NCBI RefSeq assembly: GCF_003268025.1
Contig: NZ_QLUW01000002.1
Location: 310,001-374,000, forward strand
From: Paenibacillus montanisoli
GTDB lineage: Bacteria > Bacillota > Bacilli > Paenibacillales > Paenibacillaceae
Direction of reading: 5' to 3'
Length of the DNA stretch: 64,000 nt
Under the pieces are notes generated by a model. That model made no database searches, was not told the origin of the DNA, and saw only the letters and a program-made list of their open reading frames with translations. Below, one piece after another: positions 1 through 8,060 of this stretch. Numbering within the stretch: position 1 is the first letter of the stretch; each line of letters begins with the position of its first letter. The position numbers and the translations under genes were made by a program.

Positions 1-767
1 AGGATTAACGCTCCTTGCGTCAAATTTTTCATGGAATAATCCATCTTCTGCTGCTCGATCCGCAGCTTAATGCCCAGGAATCCGTACCTCATCCCATAGT
101 AGACAAAGAACAGCATGAACACGATTGCGATGATAATGTTAAACTGCCACATGTTGTTGCTTGAAATGACCAGCTCGTTTTTCCCGATGAGGAAGTAGTT
201 TAACCCGTAATAGTCCGTTGCGTATAGAAAGCTCATGCACAGCATCATCGTGATCGACGTTCGCAGACTGTTCTTCTTGTAAGCGGAATTGCTCTCCGTC
301 CAATACCGCATCCAATACACGACGACGCCGATCAAGACGTAAATGCCGGCCAGGATGCGGAAGTACGGATGGCCGAGCCGAGCTTCCGGGTACAAAGGAG
401 GCACTGTGGCGAGGTAGGCTGCAATCGGAACGAACAGTCCAATGCCTACCCAGGTCAGCATCCTTGCAGAAAACAGCCGCGTAAAAACAATGGCGCACAT
501 GAGAAACAGAAACGGAACGAAATGGTATTCCGTTCCCCACGCAGCGATCGTGAATACCCTTACGGCTTCGGTCAGATCGGCTGCATGGAGAGATGCTCTC
601 ATCCACGGCAGCACCTCGAGTTGAATGACGACGGAGAAGCTGGCCAACCCGGTGACAGCTAACAAGAGGCATACCCATTTCGTGTATGCCAGCTTCCGGT
701 TGTTGATCAGCATGACCGCCGCAATCGTCCAGAGCGTGATAAATATGCCGCAATAAAAAAATACCAT
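1..767 (-). CDS. 7TM sensor histidine kinase, N-terminal part (cut by window edge)
   Basis: The reading frame is open from an ATG at 767 to the left edge, so only about 255 residues are visible. GGAGG lies at 776-780, eight bases before the ATG. The protein begins with about seven hydrophobic segments (roughly residues 1-20, 29-48, 78-98, 101-120, 134-153, 165-183 and 205-225) and then turns into a charged stretch (RIEQQKMDYSMKNL) where the window stops. This arrangement fits the histidine-kinase N-terminal 7TM family followed by an H-box kinase core. The kinase core itself is outside the window, so the kinase call is inference from the membrane region and the linker. Another 7TM receptor-type protein cannot be excluded. 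Confidence 0.6.
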   Translation of the reverse strand, partial: MVFFYCGIFITLWTIAAVMLINNRKLAYTKWVCLLLAVTGLASFSVVIQLEVLPWMRASLHAADLTEAVRVFTIAAWGTEYHFVPFLFLMCAIVFTRLFSARMLTWVGIGLFVPIAAYLATVPPLYPEARLGHPYFRILAGIYVLIGVVVYWMRYWTESNSAYKKNSLRTSITMMLCMSFLYATDYYGLNYFLIGKNELVISSNNMWQFNIIIAIVFMLFFVYYGMRYGFLGIKLRIEQQKMDYSMKNLTQGALI

Positions 768-829
768 ACCGAGCGCCTCCCTAAGCAGGGTGATAAAAGT
801 TCAACCTTATTGCCGTACCAAAGGCTAGA

Positions 830-835
830 TATAAT
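830..835 (+). promoter_or_regulatory. -10 element of a possible promoter
   Basis: A perfect TATAAT sits 61 bases before the start of the small secreted protein at 897. The hexamer 17 bases upstream (TTATTG, 807-812) is a poor -35, so the promoter may be weak or assisted. Confidence 0.4.
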
Positions 836-896
836 TCGAAGTGTAGCAAGGGTACGACGAACCGACTTGCACATAACCTAAGGAGGATGATTGAAG

Positions 897-1106
897 ATGA
901 AAAAAAGTAAAATCGCGGTTACGGCAATGCTTGGAGCATCGCTTCTCTTTGGCGCACTGGCCTCTCCCGCATTCGCAGCAAAACCCGAGGCGAAACCGGA
1001 AGGCACGAGAGTGATCGTCTATGCTAAGCCCGAGGCAAAACCGGAAGCGACGAAAACGAAATCGTCAATCGCTGGCGCTAAAGCCGAAGCAAAGCCGGAA
1101 GTCTAA
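897..1106 (+). CDS. Small secreted protein with AKPEAKPE repeats
   Basis: I do not recognise this 69-residue protein. AGGAGG at 881-886 is ten bases before the ATG at 897. An in-frame TTG at 891 is only four bases away, so the ATG is preferred. It has a clear signal peptide (MKKSKIAV, then a hydrophobic core ending ASPAFA). The mature part is about 40 residues and is dominated by repeats of A-K-P-E (AKPEAKPEG, AKPEAKPEA, AKAEAKPEV). The exported peptide would be extended, rich in Lys, Pro and Glu, with no cysteines. It stands alone with its own terminator at 1204-1239. The function is unknown; a cell-wall or matrix-associated peptide is a guess. Confidence 0.7.
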   Translation: MKKSKIAVTAMLGASLLFGALASPAFAAKPEAKPEGTRVIVYAKPEAKPEATKTKSSIAGAKAEAKPEV

Positions 1107-1203
1107 TAAAGCCGCCGCAATTGCGACAATATGTATAACTCCATTGTACGGAATGTTAGCAGCCTTGACGAGTACTATCTTCCGTTAGTACCGCTTTATG
1201 GTA

Positions 1204-1239
1204 AAGAATCCGCGTTTTATGCGGGTTCTTTTCTTTTTT
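1204..1239 (+). terminator. Rho-independent terminator
   Basis: A 10-bp stem (AAGAATCCGC with GCGGGTTCTT, one G-U pair) and a seven-base loop are followed by a T-rich run. It ends the transcript of the small secreted protein. Confidence 0.85.
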
Positions 1240-1353
1240 CAATTAGGGTTTTCTAATCCTCCTGCATTTTACGACTTAAAAATCATGTTGCCCCCGAACT
1301 CTGTAAACTGTCAGCTGGCATAATCAAAAACTACACACAACAGGAGGATTAAG

Positions 1354-2241
1354 ATGAAAAAGAAAATTGCCTATATGCTTATCGGCGCGGTATGCTCAAC
1401 CGTACTTACCTATGGCGTCGTCGCATTCGCGGATCAAGCCAATACGTCAACAACTGAGAAGGAAGCGACTGTAACAAGCACATCAACAATGGCACCAACA
1501 CAATCTCAGTCACAGGAACTTCAAGCGCTTCTCGAGAAATTCACGAAGAATACCGACGCTTCCGTCAACGGTACGTTGCTAGTGGATCAGATTAAAAAGC
1601 TAGACATCCAATTGAAGGCGAATAAGCTGAAGCTGAAGCTTGTTCTCGAGAAGGAAGCAACGGTCAAGTACGAAGTGGAGATCGAGAAAGCCGACGATCA
1701 CGAAATCAAACTGAAGGGCGATGAAGCGAAACAATTCATCATCCAGCTGCTCGCGGCCATCGGATTTAACGAAAAAATGACCAAAGAGCAGTTCGTAGCG
1801 TCGCTTTATAAAACATTGGAAATCGAGCCAACTCAAGCGGTAACTTCAGCGCAGCTGAAATGGTCGGCCAACGATGATGACAACGAAGACAAGGAAGACA
1901 AGGAAGACAAGGCTGAACAAGCGCTAACAAAGCAAGAAGCTCAAAAAGAGAAAGAAGCGCAGAAGAAAGCTCATGAAGCAGCGAAAGAAGCAAAGAAGAA
2001 GGCACTAGCGGCAGCGAAAGAAGCGAAGATGAAAGCTCTAGCTGAGTTTAAAGAAGCAAAGAACAAAGCAAAACAAGAGCTAAAGGCTCAAAAGGACAGC
2101 GATAAACAACAAGCTAAGCTAGCCAAAGAGGAGCTTAAAAAGAACAAATCTCATGGCGACGATGATGACGAGGACGACGACCATGATGAAGATAACGATC
2201 ATGGCCGCGGTCACGACGACGATCATGACGACAGAGATTAA
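1354..2241 (+). CDS. Secreted protein with Lys/Ala/Glu helix and acidic His/Asp tail
   Basis: A 295-residue protein preceded by AGGAGG seven bases before the ATG. Residues 1-27 form a signal peptide ending VAFA-D. Residues about 80-165 form a small folded region with alternating strands (KLKLKLVLEKEATVKYEVEI) and a helix containing GDEAKQFI; this pattern recalls the YusW-like domain, but that match is tentative. Residues about 170-265 are a highly charged helix built from repeats such as KEAKKKAL. The last 25 residues are almost only Asp, Glu and His (DDDDEDDDHDED), which could bind cations. It has its own terminator and no operon partners. Function unknown. Confidence 0.75.
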   Translation: MKKKIAYMLIGAVCSTVLTYGVVAFADQANTSTTEKEATVTSTSTMAPTQSQSQELQALLEKFTKNTDASVNGTLLVDQIKKLDIQLKANKLKLKLVLEKEATVKYEVEIEKADDHEIKLKGDEAKQFIIQLLAAIGFNEKMTKEQFVASLYKTLEIEPTQAVTSAQLKWSANDDDNEDKEDKEDKAEQALTKQEAQKEKEAQKKAHEAAKEAKKKALAAAKEAKMKALAEFKEAKNKAKQELKAQKDSDKQQAKLAKEELKKNKSHGDDDDEDDDHDEDNDHGRGHDDDHDDRD

Positions 2242-2262
2242 TCCCTCGGATTCGTAACACAG

Positions 2263-2297
2263 ACAAAGCCCCTGTTCAAGGGGCTTTGTTCTTTTTT
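2263..2297 (+). terminator. Rho-independent terminator
   Basis: A perfect 10-bp stem (ACAAAGCCCC / GGGGCTTTGT) with a seven-base loop is followed by TCTTTTTTATTT. It lies 22 bases after the acidic-tail protein. Confidence 0.92.
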
Positions 2298-2444
2298 ATT
2301 TCGTTTTTTGTTATGGTCATATCCCGAACGTCCCCGTGCACCCCTCCGCTCTGAAACGCCTGAAACCGGCCTGCAGCCGCATTTCAGCCTAATCGTACCA
2401 CCGGGAATATAGAATTTGTGCGTGCTTTTTGAAGTTCAGCGATA
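2298..2444. other. Intergenic stretch without recognised features
   Basis: The space between the acidic-tail gene and the CBO0543 gene is 327 bases. Apart from the terminator at its left and the minus-oriented hairpin at 2445-2475, I see no gene or clear promoter; only a weak imperfect hairpin near 2360-2390. Confidence 0.5.
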
Positions 2445-2475
2445 ACAAAAAGAAACCGCGGTATTCGCGGTTTCT
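2445..2475 (-). terminator. Terminator-like hairpin facing left
   Basis: A perfect 10-bp stem (AGAAACCGCG / CGCGGTTTCT, five-base loop) is followed by a T-run only when read on the minus strand. No minus-strand gene ends nearby. The first minus gene upstream of it is gntK, whose stop at 3099 lacks a terminator, so this may end a long gntK 3' tail running antisense through the CBO0543 gene. Confidence 0.6.
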
Positions 2476-2568
2476 GAAGGGTTTAGCAGGCCTTTGTGTT
2501 ATTATGGGATAATTTGGCAATAACTAAGATGGCTTGGCATTCTGGCAAAACGGGGGAATGGCACCAGC

Positions 2569-3090
2569 GTGCATATTTTGATTATCGTTCTATTTATTGC
2601 GGCCTGTTGGAAATGGGGAGACTGGCGCAATTGGCAGTCGTATCACACGACGATGCTCTATATCGTCATGGCGAATTTACTGTATCTCTTCTTAACCGCA
2701 AACAACTTCTTGTGGAGATATGAACCGGAGAGCTACTTCTATCACTACGCGATAACGGAAGCTCTCTATGGCTTTATTGTTCTGCCGGCTACCGTACTTA
2801 TGTTTTTGCCCCATATCCCATCTAAGCCATTGAAGATCATCGGCTTTTTCCTCATGTGGATCGCGAACTACTTCGTGATGGAATGCGTGCTTCTGACATC
2901 GAAACGCATGATCCATGATAACGGCTGGAACTTATATTGGTCGCTGATGTTTGATGTGATCATGTTCCCAATGCTCATTCTGCATCATAAGAAGCCTTTG
3001 CTCTGTTATCTGATTTCAGCCGTGATTGCGACTCTGCTGTTATGGAAATTTGATGTTCCGATCCATTTGCCGATCGAGAAACGGGACTAA
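2569..3090 (+). CDS. CBO0543 family membrane protein
   Basis: A 173-residue integral membrane protein with about five hydrophobic helices. The N-terminal HILIIVLFIAACWKWGDWRNW and the LLYLFLTANNFLW region fit the CBO0543 family common in Bacillales and Clostridia; its function is unknown. It starts with GTG, with a GGGGGAA stretch about eleven bases before; the site is weak, so the exact start is uncertain. It converges on gntK with only eight bases between stop codons and no terminator between them. Confidence 0.75.
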   Translation: MHILIIVLFIAACWKWGDWRNWQSYHTTMLYIVMANLLYLFLTANNFLWRYEPESYFYHYAITEALYGFIVLPATVLMFLPHIPSKPLKIIGFFLMWIANYFVMECVLLTSKRMIHDNGWNLYWSLMFDVIMFPMLILHHKKPLLCYLISAVIATLLLWKFDVPIHLPIEKRD

Positions 3091-3098
3091 CGCAACCG

Positions 3099-4646
3099 CT
3101 ATCCTAGATTGTACTTCTGTTGAAACTGAGCAATCGCCTCGTATTCGCTGCCGAGCTTGCGCGCCAGCTGGATGTAGATCGGAAGCAGTTGATGGTAAAT
3201 CCCGGCATTCTCCTTGATCGGCGCATGCTCATGCGTGGCGCCGACCATCGTCGACACGATATCCAAGGAATCCGCCATGCCGGTTGCATATAACCCAAGC
3301 ACCGCGGCGCCGAGGCAGGAGCTCTCGAAGCTTTCGGGAATGACAACCTCCTGATCGAAGATATCAGCCATCATCTGACGCCATAAAGGAGAGCGGGCGA
3401 AGCCTCCCGATGCCTTGATCTTCTTTGGCCGTCTAATATTCTCTTCCATCGCCAGCAGCACCGTATACAGGTTGAAAATAACCCCTTCCATGACTGCGCG
3501 GATCATATGCTCCTTGCGGTGGTGCATATTAAGACCGAAAAAAGACCCCCTTGCATTCGAATTCCAAAGCGGCGCCCGTTCGCCGGCCAAGTAAGGATGA
3601 AATAGCAGCCCGTCCGAGCCCGGTCTGACCCGTTCCACGATTTGCATCAGCAAATCATAGGGGTCCATCCCAAGCCGCTTGGCGGTTTCAACCTCGGCTG
3701 CCGCGAACTCATCCCTCGCCCAGCGAAGAAGCATCCCGCCATTGTTGACCGGACCGCCGATGACCCAATGGTTTTCCGTAAGCGCATAACAGAAAATGCG
3801 TCCTTTCGGGTCGGTTACCGGCTTGTCCACGACCGTGCGAATAGCGCCGCTAGTACCGATTGTGGCTGCGACGACGCCCGGCTCTATCGCATCAAGACCA
3901 AGATTTGAAAGCACGCCGTCGCTTGCTCCAACGATGAACGGCGTGGAGGCGGCGAGGCCGGTTTCTTGAGCGAAAGTCTCTTGCATTCCCTGCATGGCAT
4001 GCGTTGTCGGGACAAGCCTGGACAGTTGTTCCCGCGTTACCCCTGCAAGCGCAAGCGCCTCTTCATCCCAATCGAGCTTCTCGAGGTTCATCATCCCGGT
4101 CGCGGACGCAATGGAGTAATCGATCACATATTCGCCGAATAGCCGGGCAAATACATATTCTTTGATCGAGACAAACTTACTCGCCTTCTGAAACAATTCC
4201 TCGTTATCATGACGAAGCCACATTAATTTCGGCAGCGGCGACATCGGATGGATCGGCGTTCCTGTACGCAAATAAATCTGATGCCCGTTCAAATCATGCT
4301 TTAGCCGATCGGCCCACACCGCGCTCCGGTTATCCCCCCAAGTTATGCTGCGCGAGAGCGGCTTGGCATCGGCATCCATGACAATAACGCTGTGCATGGC
4401 GGAGCTGAAGGAAACGAACAAGATTTGTTCGGGCTTTGCGCCGCTTTGTTCCATAACGCGTTTCAAGGTTAGAATGACTGCGCGAAAAATTTGTTCCGGA
4501 TCTTGTTCGGCAATGGATGAAGTCGGCGTGTAAAGCGGATAGCCTTCATCCGCTTTGGTCACGACGGCTCCATTCTTCTCGAATAGGACGGATTTGGTGC
4601 TAGTCGTGCCGATATCCACCCCAATCATATACATAGGCTGACTCAA
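3099..4646 (-). CDS. gntK: Gluconokinase (FGGY family)
   Basis: Phosphorylates gluconate to 6-phosphogluconate using ATP in the cytosol. At 515 residues it matches Bacillus GntK in length. The N-terminal ATPase signature is VDIGTTSTKS (about residues 10-19); GASDG near residue 240 carries the likely catalytic Asp; ASGGFARSPLW near 410 is the adenosine-binding signature. The start is TTG at 4646, with GAGGG nine bases upstream. It is the last gene of gntZ-gntR-gntP-gntK and lies 53 bases after gntP. FGGY kinases differ in sugar use; the gluconate assignment rests on the neighbouring gntP, gntR and gntZ. Confidence 0.93.
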   Translation of the reverse strand: MSQPMYMIGVDIGTTSTKSVLFEKNGAVVTKADEGYPLYTPTSSIAEQDPEQIFRAVILTLKRVMEQSGAKPEQILFVSFSSAMHSVIVMDADAKPLSRSITWGDNRSAVWADRLKHDLNGHQIYLRTGTPIHPMSPLPKLMWLRHDNEELFQKASKFVSIKEYVFARLFGEYVIDYSIASATGMMNLEKLDWDEEALALAGVTREQLSRLVPTTHAMQGMQETFAQETGLAASTPFIVGASDGVLSNLGLDAIEPGVVAATIGTSGAIRTVVDKPVTDPKGRIFCYALTENHWVIGGPVNNGGMLLRWARDEFAAAEVETAKRLGMDPYDLLMQIVERVRPGSDGLLFHPYLAGERAPLWNSNARGSFFGLNMHHRKEHMIRAVMEGVIFNLYTVLLAMEENIRRPKKIKASGGFARSPLWRQMMADIFDQEVVIPESFESSCLGAAVLGLYATGMADSLDIVSTMVGATHEHAPIKENAGIYHQLLPIYIQLARKLGSEYEAIAQFQQKYNLG

Positions 4647-4699
4647 CTGAATGAACCCTCTTTCTGGTGGTTGGTGATGTGCTCATTTCCGCTTCCAGA

Positions 4700-6061
4700 T
4701 TATACTACCATACTAAGCAGCAAAATGAAGACCAATCCGACGACGGATAGGATCGTTTCCATCACGGTCCATGATTTCAGCGTTTGCGGTACGCTCATAT
4801 TGAAAAACTCCTTCACCATCCAGAACCCGGCGTCATTGACGTGAGATAGGATGAGCGAGCCGGCACCTGTCGCGAGAACGGCGAGCTCGACGTTCGTATC
4901 CGGATTTTGAGCCAGGATCGGTGCGACGATCCCTGCTGCCGTTGTCATCGCGATAGTGGCAGAGCCGGTAGCAACACGGATCAAAGCCGCGATAAACCAA
5001 GCGAAAAATATAATGTTCACGTGAGAAGACGTTGCGATCGCGGCAATGGCATCCCCTACGCCGCTTGTGATCAGCACCTGCTTAAATGCTCCGCCCGCCC
5101 CGATAATCAAAATAATCGTCGCTGTAGGCGCCAAGCATTCGCTCGCGAATCGGGACACGTCCTCCTTGGAGAACCCTCTGGCGAAGCCAAGCGTGTAGAA
5201 GGCGAAAACAACCGAGATGAGCAGCGCAATGACCTCATGGCCGATAAATTCGCAAAACGTTGTAATGCTGTATATGCCGTCAGGGTCGATGATGCTGGCA
5301 ATTGAACCGATCAGCATAAGAATAACCGGCATCAGAATCGTGAGCAGCGTGATGCCGAAGCCAGGAAGCTCCCGGTTTCCTGTGGTCGTGAATTGCTCGA
5401 CCAGATTGGCAGGCGGTTCAACCTGGATGCGTTTACCGATCCATTTACCAAACAACGGACCCGCCAAAATGGCCGTTGGCAGACCGATGATGATCGAATA
5501 TAAGATCGTTTTTCCCAAATCCGCATGATACGCATCGATGGCAATCATCGGCGCCGGATGCGGAGGGACAAGACCGTGAACGGTAGATAGACCGGCAAGT
5601 ACGGGAATACCGATTTGCAGAAGCGACATGCGTGTTTTTCGCGCAACGATGAACACTATCGGGATCAGCAAAATAACGCCGACCTCGAAGAAGACCGGAA
5701 TGCCGACGATAAATCCGACAATCATCATCGCCCAGTGGACGTTTCGTTCGCCGAATTTATCGATTAATGTCGTGGCAATCCGCTCTGCGCCGCCCGACTC
5801 CGCCATCATTTTGCCAAGCATCGTACCAAGACCGATGACGATCGCGATCGTACCGAGCGTTCCGCCTAAACCGCCGGTAACCGCCTTGATGATATCTGCA
5901 GGCAGCATGCCTGCAAGAAACCCAAGTAATATTGCTGAAAGAAGAAGAGTTACGAAGGGATTCCATTTAAATTTTGCAATCATGACAACAAGAAAAACGA
6001 TGGACACGAGCGCCCAGATAATCAAAGTAACGTCATGGCTGAAGCCAAAGATGCTGTTCAT
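4700..6061 (-). CDS. gntP: Gluconate:H+ symporter, GntP family
   Basis: Imports gluconate across the cell membrane by proton symport. It has 453 residues with about twelve hydrophobic segments and typical GntP-family stretches such as GLVPPHPAPMIA (about residue 165) and GAGSLILSHVNDAGFW near the C-terminus. GAGGAGG lies just before the ATG at 6061. A GntR-type operator (6167-6184) and a cre-like site (6135-6148) lie in the 161 bases between it and gntR, so it may be expressed both from the gntZ promoter and locally. Confidence 0.95.
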   Translation of the reverse strand: MNSIFGFSHDVTLIIWALVSIVFLVVMIAKFKWNPFVTLLLSAILLGFLAGMLPADIIKAVTGGLGGTLGTIAIVIGLGTMLGKMMAESGGAERIATTLIDKFGERNVHWAMMIVGFIVGIPVFFEVGVILLIPIVFIVARKTRMSLLQIGIPVLAGLSTVHGLVPPHPAPMIAIDAYHADLGKTILYSIIIGLPTAILAGPLFGKWIGKRIQVEPPANLVEQFTTTGNRELPGFGITLLTILMPVILMLIGSIASIIDPDGIYSITTFCEFIGHEVIALLISVVFAFYTLGFARGFSKEDVSRFASECLAPTATIILIIGAGGAFKQVLITSGVGDAIAAIATSSHVNIIFFAWFIAALIRVATGSATIAMTTAAGIVAPILAQNPDTNVELAVLATGAGSLILSHVNDAGFWMVKEFFNMSVPQTLKSWTVMETILSVVGLVFILLLSMVV

Positions 6062-6134
6062 GCTGAACCTCCTCTAGTTGGTGCGGATCTTTGCGAGTTG
6101 TGGATAGTATTGCCTATGTTTGGCTTTTACACCA

Positions 6135-6148
6135 TTAAACCGCTTTCA
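6135..6148. promoter_or_regulatory. cre site (CcpA) upstream of gntP
   Basis: TTAAACCGCTTTCA matches the Bacillus cre consensus TGWAANCGNTNWCA at 13 of 14 places (T for G at position 2). It lies in the gntR-gntP gap, which suggests repression by preferred sugars. Confidence 0.55.
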
Positions 6149-6166
6149 AGCGATTCTTAAAATTGT

Positions 6167-6184
6167 ATACTTGTCGACAACCTT
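6167..6184. promoter_or_regulatory. GntR operator half-conserved, upstream of gntP
   Basis: The left part ATACTTGT and the ACAA of the right arm match the Bacillus GntR box ATACTTGTATACAAGTAT; the central AT/TA is CG/GA here and the last bases differ. It is a second, weaker copy of the site at 7917. Confidence 0.55.
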
Positions 6185-6222
6185 CACCGTGCTCTTTGTA
6201 AAGGCGCGGCTTTAAGGTTCAG

Positions 6223-6894
6223 TTACGGGATGCTGTTATGAAGCGTTTTATTGGAATCGGCAAAATACGCCTGGACGACGTTCTGTATGACCGTCACGTC
6301 CTTCGTTTCAAGCGCGTTAACGAGCGTTCGGTGCTTTTCAATAACGGCAATCAATTTGCTTTGCCCTTGAGAGAACACTTCCTCCGTCGTTATGAGCATG
6401 ACGGTGAGCACAATATGACGAATGCTCTTCCAAAGGTGCATAATTCGCGCATGCTTGGCTTCCACGATCATCGCTTCGTGAAATTGGAAATCGAGATGCG
6501 AAAATTCCACATAATCGTTGTATTTCATCGCCAGCTCCATCTTCTCGATGAGCTGCTTCTGGCTGACCAGCAGAGACTGATGGTCACCGGCAGCCAACCG
6601 CTGCTGGGCGAAGCTTTCGATTAAGTAACGTACATCGTAAAGCTCATCAAGATCCTGCATGCTGAGGCCGAGTACGACCGCGCCCATCCGTTCCAGACGG
6701 ATCAGGCCTTCGTTTGACAACGTTTTCAGCGCTTCTCTAACCGGGGATCGGCTCGTGCCGAAGTCGGCGGCGACCCGGTTCTCCGATATAATCTCGCCCG
6801 GCTTGATGGTTCCTTTAATCATTTGCAGCCTGAGCTCGCACGCTATGGCTTCCCCGCGGGAAACACCTTTTAACCAAGCAGATGGATACCGCAT
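6223..6894 (-). CDS. gntR: GntR-family repressor of the gluconate operon (FadR/FCD type)
   Basis: A DNA-binding repressor of 223 residues. The N-terminal winged helix-turn-helix (about residues 10-75) has the classic ENRVAADFGTSRSPVREAL recognition region; an all-helical FCD ligand-binding domain follows (LYDVRYLIESFAQQRLA onward). In Bacillus subtilis the same regulator leaves its operator when gluconate is bound. Here gntR is second in the operon, after gntZ, unlike B. subtilis where it is first. Two sequences like the known GntR operator lie at 7917-7934 and 6167-6184, which supports autoregulation. Start ATG at 6894, with an aggag-type site upstream. Confidence 0.9.
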   Translation of the reverse strand: MRYPSAWLKGVSRGEAIACELRLQMIKGTIKPGEIISENRVAADFGTSRSPVREALKTLSNEGLIRLERMGAVVLGLSMQDLDELYDVRYLIESFAQQRLAAGDHQSLLVSQKQLIEKMELAMKYNDYVEFSHLDFQFHEAMIVEAKHARIMHLWKSIRHIVLTVMLITTEEVFSQGQSKLIAVIEKHRTLVNALETKDVTVIQNVVQAYFADSNKTLHNSIP

Positions 6895-6986
6895 TTAGCC
6901 TCAACTCTCCTACGCATTGTAAATAGTACTACCGATTTTATCACAACTAGGATGCCTATTACTATGCGAGGAGACATCGGCATCCG

Positions 6987-7889
6987 CTATGAGCTGCTTA
7001 CGACCGCGTGACCGCCAAACTCATTGCGCAGCGCCGCGACCACTTTGCCATGGAACGTGTCCGTTTCCAAGGAACGGTACCGCATCAGCAAGGACAGCGC
7101 TATGACCGGCGTGCTTGCCTGTAGATCAAGCGCCGATTCAACCGTCCATTTGCCTTCGCCTGAGCTCTGCATGATCCCGCGGATATGGTCCAAATTCGGA
7201 TCTTTGGAGAATGCGTTCTCCGTAAGCTCCATTAGCCAGCTCCGAATGACGGAGCCATTCGACCAGACGCGCGCGACCTCTTCGAAATTATAATCGAAGT
7301 CGCTCTTCGACAGCAGCTCGAAGCCTTCGGCGATCGATTGCATCATGCCGTATTCAATGCCGTTGTGAATCATTTTCAGGAAATGGCCGCTGCCGGACTT
7401 GCCGGCGTACAAATAACCTTTATCCACCGCGATCGCTTGAAAGAGCGGCTCGATCAGCTCGAATGCTTCTTGCTCTCCGCCAATCATAAAGCAGCCGCCG
7501 CGTGCCGCGCCCTCTGTCCCGCCGGATGTACCGACATCGAGGAACCGGATGCCATGCGCCTGCATTTTCTCAGACCGGGCAATCGACTGCTTGTAGTGCG
7601 AGTTTCCGCCATCGATGACAATATCGCCTTTCTCCAGCACCGGAATCAGCGTATCCAGCACTTGATCGACGATTTTGCCGGCAGGTACCATGATCCAAAC
7701 CATGCGAGGCGATTGCAGGCCTGCTGCCACTTCTTCAATGGATGCCGCAAATTCGGCGCCAAACTCGGATGCCAACTGCTTCCCGGGCTCCGGGTTCACA
7801 TCATGCACTATAACCTGATGTTGGTTTTGAAGCAGATTTTGAGCCAGATTATAACCCATTTTTCCAAGACCGATCATGCCTATTCTCAT
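6987..7889 (-). CDS. gntZ: 6-phosphogluconate dehydrogenase, decarboxylating (short GntZ type)
   Basis: Oxidises 6-phosphogluconate to ribulose 5-phosphate and CO2. It is 300 residues long, the short form usually linked with NAD rather than NADP. The Rossmann motif GMIGLGKMGYN is at the N-terminus; IDGGNSHYK (about 95-104), GTSGGTEGA (about 120-128) and HNGIEYGMMQ (about 175-184) are substrate and catalytic signatures with the expected Lys one turn before (KMIHNG). The ATG at 7889 is chosen because GAGGTG sits six bases upstream; a GTG at 7898 overlaps that site. First gene of the gnt operon, directly after promoter and operator. Confidence 0.93.
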   Translation of the reverse strand: MRIGMIGLGKMGYNLAQNLLQNQHQVIVHDVNPEPGKQLASEFGAEFAASIEEVAAGLQSPRMVWIMVPAGKIVDQVLDTLIPVLEKGDIVIDGGNSHYKQSIARSEKMQAHGIRFLDVGTSGGTEGAARGGCFMIGGEQEAFELIEPLFQAIAVDKGYLYAGKSGSGHFLKMIHNGIEYGMMQSIAEGFELLSKSDFDYNFEEVARVWSNGSVIRSWLMELTENAFSKDPNLDHIRGIMQSSGEGKWTVESALDLQASTPVIALSLLMRYRSLETDTFHGKVVAALRNEFGGHAVVSSS

Positions 7890-7916
7890 GTCTAACACCT
7901 CACCAGAACTACAAGT

Positions 7917-7934
7917 ATACTTGTATACAAGTTG
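7917..7934. promoter_or_regulatory. GntR operator upstream of gntZ
   Basis: ATACTTGTATACAAGTTG differs from the palindromic Bacillus GntR operator ATACTTGTATACAAGTAT at only the last two bases. It lies just downstream of the predicted -10, covering the start of transcription. Confidence 0.85.
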
Positions 7935-7941
7935 TTAGTTG

Positions 7942-7970
7942 ATTTTACTATCGGTTTTGCAATCTGTAAA
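7942..7970 (-). promoter_or_regulatory. SigA promoter of the gnt operon
   Basis: On the minus strand, TTTACA (7965-7970), a 17-base spacer, then TAAAAT (7942-7947). The GntR operator begins eight bases downstream. Confidence 0.8.
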
Positions 7971-7999
7971 TACAAAAAGTTTGTAAATCGAATGAACGC

Positions 8000-8035
8000 A
8001 AAAAAAAGCGACGCAGGAAACTGTCCCCGCATCGC
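8000..8035 (-). terminator. Rho-independent terminator
   Basis: On the minus strand a stem of GCGATGC / GCGTCGC (one mismatch) is followed by eight T. It ends the zinc-finger gene at 8061. Confidence 0.75.
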
Positions 8036-8060
8036 TGCTTGATCTATATGGACTATGCGA

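Noticed and set aside
139-753. A 204-residue open frame on the minus strand
   Set aside because: It is a frame-shifted shadow of the 7TM kinase-like protein; its composition (Arg, His, Ser rich) is not protein-like, while the other frame gives seven clean helices and a ribosome site.
2496-2723. Open frame of 75 residues before the CBO0543 gene
   Set aside because: It overlaps the CBO0543 gene in another frame and has no family pattern.
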